From assembly GCA_964351025.1 (NCBI GenBank), contig CAYGLV010000069.1, forward strand, positions 1-11,777: a stretch of DNA of 11,777 bases, in the 5' to 3' direction. Under the pieces are notes generated by a model. The model ran no database searches. It saw nothing but the letters and a program-made list of their open reading frames with translations, and had not been told where the DNA came from. The translations under genes were made by a program, and so were the position numbers. The DNA is from CAYGLV01 sp964351025 (GTDB taxonomy: Bacteria; Actinomycetota; Thermoleophilia; Gaiellales; Gaiellaceae). Below, in pieces: positions 6,782 through 11,777 of this stretch. Positions within the stretch are counted from its first letter, which is position 1. Each line of letters starts with the position of its first letter.

Positions 6782-8508
6782 GATCCGCCGGTCTCCGCTG
6801 CCGAGACGACGATCGTCACTCTCGTGCCGCCGCCGTCGGCCGGCTCGAGCTCGATCTGCCCGCCGAGCGCGGCGACGACCTCGCGCACGATCGGCAGGCC
6901 CAGCCCGAAGCCGTCGGCGTCACGGTCGCCGGCGCGGTAGAAGCGGTCGAAGACCCGCTCGCGGACGGACTCGGGGATTCCGCTTCCGTCGTCGCGCACC
7001 TCGATCCGCACACGGCCTTTCCGGTCCTCCGACGCCGAGAGGATGACCGAGCCCGCACCGCCGTGCTTGACTGCATTCCAGGCGAGGTTTCCGATCGCCT
7101 GCCCGAGGAGGTCGCGGTGGGAGTGCGCGTGCAGGCCGACAGCGCACTTCACCTCGATCTCGACCCCGTCTTGCTCGCCGACCTCCGCGGCCACCTCGGC
7201 CAGCAGCTCGGCGACGTCGAGAGGCTCGAGTTGCACTGCCTCGGAGCGTGTCTGGGCCCGTGCGAGTGTGAGCAGCGCGCGGACGAGGCGCCCGAGGCGC
7301 CCGGACTGGCGCTCGATGATGGCGAGGAACCGGTCGCGCGAGACGGGATCGTCCTTCGCTCCGGATTGCAGGACGTCGATCGCGCTGGCGATCGCCGCCA
7401 GCGGCGTGCGCAGATCGTGCGCGGCGTTGGCGACGAACTCGCGTTCGGCGCGCTCCCGCCGGTCGGCGGCGGTGATGTCGGAGATCACGAGCAACGCGGA
7501 CCCGGTGCCCGGCTGCCGCGGGATGCCTGTGAGCGAGTACGTGCGGTCGGGCGTCGCGGAGACGCGCGTGCTCGAGACATCGGCGCCGGGCTCGAAGAGC
7601 GCTGCCGCGAACGTACGCAGCTCGAAGTCAGGCCAGAGATCGGGGAGCGGCTCGCCCTCGCTGAGGGCGCGGCGCCCGACGAGGAGCGTCGCGCGCGGGT
7701 TCGCGAACACCACATTGAGCTGCGCGTCGACTGCGATCACACCCTCCTGAAGCTGGCCCAGCAGGCTGAGCAGCCGGTCCCGCTCGGCCCCGAGCCGCGC
7801 GAACGAGTCTCGCAGGCGGAGCCGCATGCCGTCGACGGCCGCCGCCAGCTGGCCCAGCTCGTCCCTGAAGCGGGGCTCGAGGGGCTCGTCGAAGCTCCCT
7901 TGCTCGATGTCGGCCGCCGCGCGCGCGATCCGGCGCAGGCGCGACGTGATGAGGAACGCGACGAGCGTCCCGGCCAGCGCGCCGACGCCGATCGCGATTG
8001 CCACGGTCCAGCCGAGCTGGCCCCGGACGATGTCTCCGGCGGCGGCGAGGTCCGGCCGCTCGGCGACGACGACCAGCACCTCGGCGCGCCCCGCGTTCAG
8101 CGGTAGGGCGACGACGATCCGACGGCCCCCCCGCTCCGACTCGACGAGCCGGCGCCGGCCTGCCGTGGCTGTGAGCGCCTCGTCGAGCCCCTCGATGGAG
8201 CTGAGCGGCACTCCGTTCGAGCGAGTGGGAGTCAGCAGGACGCCGTCCCTGGTGAAGAGGAAGATGGCGATCCGCCTGCTCTCTGCCGTCTCGGCGGCGA
8301 TCCGCAACGCCGCGCCCGGCGATTCGGCGGCGCTGATCGCGCTCGCCGCCGTGACGGCGGCGCCCGCCGCGAGCTCTTCCGCCCGCGCGCGGAAGGCCTG
8401 CTCGCTGCGCACCGTCATGACCTGCGCGACCGCGAACGCGGTCAGCGCCACGATCGCGGCGAAGACGAGCGCGAGCCACCAGCGCATGCTCAGTGACATC
8501 AACCGCAT
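6778..8508 (-). CDS. Membrane-bound sensor histidine kinase (HAMP-PAS-HisKA-HATPase)
   Basis: A 576-residue sensor kinase. A first membrane helix lies near residues 9-31 and a second near 166-188, enclosing an extracytoplasmic sensor of about 135 residues. A HAMP segment follows (about 188-240), then a PAS-like domain (about 245-345; GVIAVDAQLNVVFANPRA, then LLVISDITAADRRE). The HisKA dimerisation helix has FVANAAHDLRTPL with phospho-acceptor His364. The HATPase domain has the N box NLAWNAVKH (Asn478), G1 DDGSGIP (506-512) and G2 GFGLGLPIV (533-541). All catalytic motifs are intact. The external domain matches no ligand-binding family I can name, so the stimulus is unknown. The first of three nearby ATGs (8508, 8499, 8487) is chosen because a -10-like GATACT ends six bases upstream. 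The kinase precedes its regulator, the less common order. Confidence 0.95.
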   Translation of the reverse strand: MRLMSLSMRWWLALVFAAIVALTAFAVAQVMTVRSEQAFRARAEELAAGAAVTAASAISAAESPGAALRIAAETAESRRIAIFLFTRDGVLLTPTRSNGVPLSSIEGLDEALTATAGRRRLVESERGGRRIVVALPLNAGRAEVLVVVAERPDLAAAGDIVRGQLGWTVAIAIGVGALAGTLVAFLITSRLRRIARAAADIEQGSFDEPLEPRFRDELGQLAAAVDGMRLRLRDSFARLGAERDRLLSLLGQLQEGVIAVDAQLNVVFANPRATLLVGRRALSEGEPLPDLWPDFELRTFAAALFEPGADVSSTRVSATPDRTYSLTGIPRQPGTGSALLVISDITAADRRERAEREFVANAAHDLRTPLAAIASAIDVLQSGAKDDPVSRDRFLAIIERQSGRLGRLVRALLTLARAQTRSEAVQLEPLDVAELLAEVAAEVGEQDGVEIEVKCAVGLHAHSHRDLLGQAIGNLAWNAVKHGGAGSVILSASEDRKGRVRIEVRDDGSGIPESVRERVFDRFYRAGDRDADGFGLGLPIVREVVAALGGQIELEPADGGGTRVTIVVSAAETGGS

Positions 8509-8514
8509 CGATCA

Positions 8515-8520
8515 AGTATC
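8515..8520 (-). promoter_or_regulatory. -10-like box for a leaderless kinase-regulator transcript
   Basis: GATACT on the minus strand lies six bases upstream of the kinase ATG at 8508, so the mRNA would start at or within a base or two of the start codon. No Shine-Dalgarno precedes the ATG, in agreement. No TTGACA-like -35 is visible at 17 bp; the inverted repeat at 8549-8564 would sit at about -41 to -56, a normal activator position. Confidence 0.35.
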
Positions 8521-8527
8521 GCGCTCG

Positions 8528-8571
8528 GCCGGCTGTGTGGTTCGTGGTGTGAGGAAAGCCTCACAGCCGGC
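8528..8571 (-). promoter_or_regulatory. Nested inverted repeats with GTGAG-N6-CTCAC operator between kinase and tRNA-Glu
   Basis: Two overlapping dyads lie between the divergent kinase and tRNA-Glu genes. The inner one is GTGAGGAAAGCCTCAC (8549-8564), extendable by one T-A pair to 7-bp arms; its GTGAG-N6-CTCAC form is shared with 6061-6076. The outer one has 10-bp perfect arms, GCCGGCTGTG (8528-8537) and CACAGCCGGC (8562-8571). The dyads share bases 8562-8565, so as RNA or cruciform hairpins they exclude each other. The most likely role is a protein-binding site, possibly autoregulation by the response regulator. The CTCACA half also falls at the -35 position for the tRNA. Confidence 0.5.
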
Positions 8572-8582
8572 TTCCACCCAGC

Positions 8583-8588
8583 TATCCT
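8583..8588 (+). promoter_or_regulatory. -10 box of the tRNA-Glu promoter
   Basis: TATCCT ends nine bases upstream of the tRNA 5' end and fits the TAnnnT pattern. At 17 bp spacing the -35 would be CTCACA (8560-8565), which matches TTGACA at four of six positions and is one arm of the inverted-repeat operator. Confidence 0.5.
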
Positions 8589-8597
8589 CGGCCGGCC

Positions 8598-8670
8598 GCC
8601 CCCATCGACTAGCGGCCCAGGTCGCCACCCTTTCAAGGTGGTAGCGCGGGTTCGAATCCCGCTGGGGGCA
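8598..8670 (+). tRNA. tRNA-Glu (anticodon UUC)
   Basis: A 73-nt cloverleaf: perfect acceptor stem GCCCCCA/TGGGGGC, D arm GACT-AGCGGCCCA-GGTC, anticodon stem CCACC/GGTGG around loop CTTTCAA with TTC at 8632-8634, and T arm GCGGG-TTCGAAT-CCCGC. The discriminator base is A and CCA is not encoded. It reads GAA/GAG glutamate codons. Confidence 0.97.
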
Positions 8671-8698
8671 CTCTCGCTTCCCTGGCCGGGCGGCTCCC

Positions 8699-8715
8699 GC
8701 CGGGCTGAGCCCGGC
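8699..8715 (+). terminator. GC hairpin downstream of tRNA-Glu
   Basis: GCCGGGC-TGA-GCCCGGC is a perfect 7-bp stem with a 3-nt loop, 28 bp past the tRNA 3' end. It has no T-tract, so it would at best be a hairpin-only terminator of the kind proposed for high-GC bacteria. It also lies about 150 bp beyond the stop of the opposing gene at 8865. The rest of 8671-8864 shows no gene or other clear signal. Confidence 0.3.
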
Positions 8716-8864
8716 TCCGCCGCCCTCGCCGCGCTCGCGCCGCTCCAGTCGGGGGCCCGTGCTCACGCACTGTTCCCCCTCCCTACGCGACGCGAGCGAG
8801 GCGCCAGGAAACCGAGAGGGCTGCCTCTCGCGATCGTGGCCTGCTCTCGCTCCCCTCGCCGGCT

Positions 8865-9275
8865 TTACCGCACGACGACCGTTCGCGTGAGCGGCGGCGG
8901 TATGGCGAATCCGTCCGGCCCCCAGTTGGGGACGATCAGCCGCCAGCGGCCCGCACGGGGGAACGTCACGAACGCCCGCCAACGATTCGGAGCGACGCGG
9001 ACGACCGGAACCGCGAACCCGTCGCGGGGAATAGTCGCCTTCGCGATCCGCGAATCGCCTGTGACCACGCCGACGACGTCGTACCAGGACCTGCCCGGCG
9101 CGACGGCGATCAGCTCCAGGTCGTACTCGAGGTCGATCCCGGAACGGAGCACGACCGTGATCGGCTGGCCGGCCTTCGGTGAGCCGGCGCCGAGGGCGAG
9201 CGACAGTCTGAGCTTCGCTGTTGCAGCCGGGGCGACGAAGAGCGCGAGGACTGCGATCGTGGCGACGACCCTCAT
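8865..9275 (-). CDS. Small secreted protein of unknown function
   Basis: 136 residues beginning with a clear Sec signal peptide: MRVVATIAVLALFVAPAATA, with probable cleavage after Ala20 (ATA|KLRL). The mature part of about 116 residues looks like alternating beta strands: LRLSLALGAGSPKAGQPITVVLRSGIDL near 22-48, then YDLELIAVAPGRSWYDVVG, NRWRAFVTFPRAGRWRLIVPNW and LTRTVVVR at the C terminus. This resembles a single immunoglobulin-like or FixH-like beta-sandwich. There are no cysteines after the signal peptide, hence no lipobox or disulfides, and no catalytic motif. No Shine-Dalgarno is visible before the ATG. It stands alone on the minus strand. I do not recognise the family; an exported, possibly cell-surface role is all the sequence supports. 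Confidence 0.75.
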   Translation of the reverse strand: MRVVATIAVLALFVAPAATAKLRLSLALGAGSPKAGQPITVVLRSGIDLEYDLELIAVAPGRSWYDVVGVVTGDSRIAKATIPRDGFAVPVVRVAPNRWRAFVTFPRAGRWRLIVPNWGPDGFAIPPPLTRTVVVR

Positions 9276-9404
9276 GCCCGCTCTACACCGCCCGCCCGCG
9301 GGCGGTTCCCTGCCTCGATTCTCGGTAGCGTTCCGAAGTGGCCGTCAGGGCATGCCCCGATGTCCCGGCCCGCGGGCCGTTGTTGAGTCGTGAAGTCACA
9401 CTAT

Positions 9405-9410
9405 GGGAGG
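9405..9410 (+). promoter_or_regulatory. Ribosome binding site deciding the start at 9417
   Basis: GGGAGG followed by six bases and then ATG is close to ideal spacing. It rules out the in-frame GTG at 9390 as start. It is one of only two strong Shine-Dalgarno sequences noticed in the window. Confidence 0.75.
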
Positions 9411-9416
9411 AATGCC

Positions 9417-9686
9417 ATGAGTCTGCTGAACAGAATGAAAGCAGGCGCCGAGCAGGCCGCCGAAAAGGTGAAGGCCGGAGCCGAGCAAGCGGCAACGAAG
9501 GCGCGCGAGGAGGTCGGAGAGCTCCAGACCAAGCGCGAGCTCAGCCAGGTCTACTCGGAGCTGGGCAAGAAGACGCTCGAGCTCGCGGATCGTGGCGAGC
9601 TTGCGCACGCCGAGATAGCCGACCTGGTCGAGCGTTTGCACACGCTGGGAGCACAGCTCGAGGCAGAGCGGAGTGAGGAGTCCTGA
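9417..9686 (+). CDS. Small helical protein with 11-residue repeats, function unknown
   Basis: An 89-residue protein that is almost entirely alpha-helix-forming, rich in Ala, Glu, Lys and Leu, with no cysteine, proline or tryptophan. The N terminus MSLLNRMKAG is followed by two nearly identical 11-residue repeats, KAGAEQAAEKV (8-18) and KAGAEQAATKA (19-29), a periodicity typical of LEA group 3-like amphipathic helices. Residues about 31-85 look like a coiled coil (ELQTKRELSQVYSELGKKTL, then LADRGELAHAEIADLVERLH). No membrane segment or signal peptide is seen. The start rests on GGGAGG six bases upstream. The stop lies 57 bp before the first MBL gene on the same strand, so co-transcription is possible. 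It may be a cytosolic or membrane-associated stress protein; this is inferred from composition only. Confidence 0.8.
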   Translation: MSLLNRMKAGAEQAAEKVKAGAEQAATKAREEVGELQTKRELSQVYSELGKKTLELADRGELAHAEIADLVERLHTLGAQLEAERSEES

Positions 9687-9743
9687 GCCTCGTCGAGGGC
9701 TCGCGATCAGGCTCGTCTTCCGGCTACTGAGGCTCTTCGCACG

Positions 9744-10688
9744 ATGACGACCAAAGCGGCGGCGACGGCTTCGATGCCGGCTCCCGTCGTGATCGACATC
9801 AACGACCACGTCGTTGGCTTCTACGTGGGGCGAGGTCTCAGCGCTCCGTCCCCCCTGGCGACGCTCGGGGAGAACTGGGTCGACGGCGGCGCGTGGGGGC
9901 TCGGCGCGATCAACTACGCCGTCCACGTCGGCGACTGCGCGCTCGTCTACGACACGGGCACGCTGCCCGAGCTCGGGCAGTGGCAGCGGGACTACCTGGC
10001 CGAGACGCTGGGGATCAAGCATTTCACCGTCGTGCTGAGCCACTGGCACCTCGACCACATCGCCGGCAACGCGGCGTATGCCGACACAACGATCGTCGCC
10101 CTCGACCTGACGCGCGACGCGATGATCGCGAACCGGGCAGCGATCGAGTCCGGCACGCTCTGGGGGCCGCCGGCCATGGCGGTCGTTCTCCCGGACGTGA
10201 CCTTCAAGGACACGCTGGTCGTGTACGTGGGCAGCCTGCGGGTCGAGTTCCACCACTTCGACATCCACAGCAGGGACGGGAACGTCATGGTGATCCCGTC
10301 CGACGAGACGCTCTATGCGGGTGACACGCTCGAGGACACGATCACGTACATGGTCGAGCCCGGCGACATCCCGACACACATCGCCGAGCTCGAGCGGCTG
10401 CGGACGCTGGAGATCGCGACGATCTATCCCAACCACGGCGACCCCGGGGTTATCGAGCGCGGCGGCTACACCAAGACGCTGATCGATGCCATGCGGGAAT
10501 ACGACGTCAACATGCTGGCGCTTGCGCACGAGCCCGGGTACCTGACGAGGCCGATCGAGGACTTCGTCCCGGCGGGGCTTGCGAGCGGCGCCGTGTCCGT
10601 GTTCGAGCCGTACCGGGCCGTCCATGCGAACAACCTCGAGCTCGTCCACGACACCTGGAAGAACAGGGCGATCCCAGTCGTGCCGTGA
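9744..10688 (+). CDS. MBL-fold metallo-hydrolase, paralog 1 (complete metal site)
   Basis: A 314-residue metallo-beta-lactamase-fold hydrolase. Metal ligands are all in place: HWHLDH at residues 100-105 (His100, His102, Asp104, His105), His175 in FDIHSRDG, Asp194 in LYAGD and His231 in YPNHGDP. The motif-1 aspartate is Asp70 in LVYDTG. This is a dinuclear, probably zinc, hydrolase active site. The conserved opening PAPVVIDINDHVVGFYVGRG and the absence of a signal peptide suggest a cytosolic enzyme. The substrate cannot be told; the fold covers lactonases, thioesterases, glyoxalase II and beta-lactamases. The ATG at 9744 has no clear Shine-Dalgarno but gives exactly the length of the downstream paralog. 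That gene follows after 102 bp and aligns without gaps. Confidence 0.92.
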   Translation: MTTKAAATASMPAPVVIDINDHVVGFYVGRGLSAPSPLATLGENWVDGGAWGLGAINYAVHVGDCALVYDTGTLPELGQWQRDYLAETLGIKHFTVVLSHWHLDHIAGNAAYADTTIVALDLTRDAMIANRAAIESGTLWGPPAMAVVLPDVTFKDTLVVYVGSLRVEFHHFDIHSRDGNVMVIPSDETLYAGDTLEDTITYMVEPGDIPTHIAELERLRTLEIATIYPNHGDPGVIERGGYTKTLIDAMREYDVNMLALAHEPGYLTRPIEDFVPAGLASGAVSVFEPYRAVHANNLELVHDTWKNRAIPVVP

Positions 10689-10744
10689 CGTCTCGGGGGG
10701 TCGTGCGCTGCTGGCATGATCCGTCTCGCGGCACAGACGTTGTC

Positions 10745-10754
10745 GGAGGGGAGG
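10745..10754 (+). promoter_or_regulatory. Strong ribosome binding site of the leader ORF
   Basis: GGAGGGGAGG carries two overlapping Shine-Dalgarno cores, the second ending four bases before the ATG at 10759. It is 36 bases from the GTG of the MBL gene, too far to serve that start directly. Confidence 0.65.
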
Positions 10755-10758
10755 CGAC

Positions 10759-10794
10759 ATGAGGAGACAGCTGCTAGTCGCAGGTGCGCCGTGA
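10759..10794 (+). CDS. 11-codon leader ORF coupled to the second MBL gene
   Basis: ATG at 10759 opens MRRQLLVAGAP, ended by TGA at 10792-10794. The stop overlaps the GTG start of the MBL gene as GTGA, in a different frame. The ribosome binding site in front is the strongest in the window, while the MBL GTG has none of its own at normal distance. This layout is typical of a leader peptide that delivers ribosomes to the next start by termination-reinitiation. Another view is that it is the remnant of a former N terminus lost to a frameshift; the basic and hydrophobic residues vaguely recall the beginning of a signal sequence. Confidence 0.45.
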   Translation: MRRQLLVAGAP

Positions 10795-11735
10795 GCGCGG
10801 ATACGCCGGTGAGGGCCTCGGGGCCTGCGCCCGTCGTGATCGACATCAACGATCACGTCCTCGGCTTCTACGCGGGGCGCGGGCTGACCGGCGCGTCTCC
10901 CGTCGCCGGGATCGAGGGCAACTGGGTTGACCGCGCCGCCTGGGAGCTCGGGACGGCCAATTACGCCGTCTACGCGGGCGACCGCGCGCTCGTCTACGGC
11001 ACGACTCCCCTGCCTGGGCTCGGGCAATGGGAGCGGGACTACCTGGCAGCGACGAAGGGCATCACGCACTTCACCGTCGCGCTGAGCCACTGGCAGCTCG
11101 ATCACATCGCCGGCATCCCCTCCTATGCCGACAGCACCATCGTCTCCCTGGAGCTGACGCGCGACTACCTGGTCGAGCACAGGGCGGCGATCGAGGCCGG
11201 GACGCTCTGGGGCCCGCCGGCGCTGGACGTCGTGCTCCCGAACATGACCTTCACGGACGGCCTCGTCGTGTACCTCGGCGATCTGGCGGTCGAGTTCCGC
11301 AACTTCAACATCCACAGCCGTGACGGCAACGTGATGCACATCCCGTCCGACAGGACGTTGTACGTCGGGGACGCTCTCGAGGACACCGTCACGCTCGTGC
11401 TCGATCCCGGTGACATCCCGTCGCACATCGCCGAGCTCGACCGGCTGCGGGCGCTCGACGTCGAGCGGATCTACCCGAACCACGGCGACCCGGAAGTGAT
11501 CAAGCACGGCGGGTACACCAAGGCGTTCATCGACGCCACGAGGGAATACGACGTCAACCTGCTGCAGCGGGTGCACGAGCCCGGATACCTGGCCATGCCG
11601 CTCGAGGACTTCATTCCCGACGCGCTGGCGAACCGCACGGTCTCCGTCCTCGAGCGCTATCGCGTCGTCCACGCGAACAACCTGAAGCTCGTCCACGGCT
11701 ACTGGAAGGACACGCCGATCCCGGCCCTCTCGTGA
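10791..11735 (+). CDS. MBL-fold protein, paralog 2 with altered metal site
   Basis: A 314-residue paralog of the upstream MBL-fold hydrolase. The metal motif reads HWQLDH (residues 100-105), so the second histidine is Gln102. Motif 1 reads YGTTPLP, replacing Asp70 by Gly. His100, Asp104, His105, His175 (FNIHSRDG), Asp194 (LYVGD) and His231 (YPNHGDP) remain. In the family, residue 102 is a ligand of the first metal, so this protein may hold one metal, use Gln as a weak ligand, or have lost catalysis. The rest is well conserved and the frame is intact, so it is not a decaying pseudogene. The GTG start is chosen for the gap-free alignment and equal length with paralog 1. An upstream in-frame ATG at 10716 would add 25 unmatched residues. 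Translation probably depends on the leader ORF that overlaps the GTG. Confidence 0.9.
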   Translation: MSADTPVRASGPAPVVIDINDHVLGFYAGRGLTGASPVAGIEGNWVDRAAWELGTANYAVYAGDRALVYGTTPLPGLGQWERDYLAATKGITHFTVALSHWQLDHIAGIPSYADSTIVSLELTRDYLVEHRAAIEAGTLWGPPALDVVLPNMTFTDGLVVYLGDLAVEFRNFNIHSRDGNVMHIPSDRTLYVGDALEDTVTLVLDPGDIPSHIAELDRLRALDVERIYPNHGDPEVIKHGGYTKAFIDATREYDVNLLQRVHEPGYLAMPLEDFIPDALANRTVSVLERYRVVHANNLKLVHGYWKDTPIPALS

Positions 11736-11777
11736 CGCCTGAAACCGCAGGTCGAGGTACCAAGAGGAAGCCCCGCA

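Larger units (their letters stand above)
9744..11735 (+). repeat. Tandem gene duplication of MBL-fold hydrolases
   Basis: Two 945-bp genes in direct orientation, separated by 102 bp. Their products align over all 314 residues without a gap and are identical at about 207 positions (66%, hand count). The duplication is therefore old. The core motifs PAPVVIDINDH, LDHIAG, IHSRDGNVM and IYPNHGDP are unchanged, while residues in and next to the metal site differ. Confidence 0.85.

Noticed and set aside
10716..10790. ATG at 10716 as the start of MBL paralog 2.
   Set aside because: The added 25 residues do not match paralog 1, lack a ribosome binding site and run through the leader ORF's Shine-Dalgarno; the GTG at 10791 gives equal length and a gap-free alignment.
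9396..11696. Minus-strand open frame of 766 codons opposite the small helical gene and both MBL genes.
   Set aside because: It is antisense to three well-supported genes, is rich in Arg, Asp, Val and His as typical for GC-rich shadow frames, has no recognisable domain, and its internal repeat simply mirrors the MBL duplication.

Overview
The window is very GC-rich, densely packed bacterial DNA with strong G/C preference at third codon positions, GTG starts and apparently leaderless promoters. Together with the gene families present (HlyIII, YbdK-type ligase, STAS protein, OmpR-type two-component pair, MBL-fold hydrolases) this suggests a high-GC actinobacterium, possibly of the Thermoleophilia (Gaiellales/Solirubrobacterales) type. 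No rRNA or marker gene fixes the taxonomy, so this is inference. Nothing indicates a phage, insertion sequence, CRISPR array or plasmid.

Layout, left to right. (1) 1-2908, minus: the first 969 codons of the glutamate synthase large subunit gltB, cut by the left edge, with a 240-bp upstream region that holds a GC hairpin and a possible 24-codon leader ORF. (2) 3149-3221, minus: tRNA-Lys(UUU) with a TATACT -10 box. (3) 3261-4385, plus: an HlyIII/TrhA-like membrane protein and MsrA, probably one transcript. (4) 4398-8508, minus: histidine kinase, then OmpR-type response regulator (GTGA overlap), then after a 97-bp gap a STAS-domain protein and a YbdK-type carboxylate-amine ligase. (5) 8598-8670, plus: tRNA-Glu(UUC). 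(6) 8865-9275, minus: a small secreted protein of unknown function. (7) 9417-9686, plus: an 89-residue helical protein with 11-residue repeats. (8) 9744-11735, plus: two tandem 314-residue MBL-fold hydrolases, about 66% identical by hand count, the second lacking one metal-binding histidine.

The most interesting system is the two-component locus. The 16-bp motif GTGAG-N6-CTCAC occurs twice. One copy lies upstream of the kinase gene, where it also touches the -35 region of the divergent tRNA-Glu. The other lies upstream of the STAS-ligase pair, where further GTGAG units follow at 21-22 bp steps. Both start codons lie 6-7 bp behind a -10-like hexamer, so both transcripts look leaderless. The simplest reading is a regulator, most likely the encoded response regulator, that controls its own operon and a STAS-ligase output operon. 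The second item of interest is the MBL pair: the downstream paralog has Gln in place of the second His of HxHxDH and Gly in place of an upstream Asp. It is preceded by an 11-codon leader ORF with a very strong ribosome binding site, whose stop codon overlaps its GTG start.
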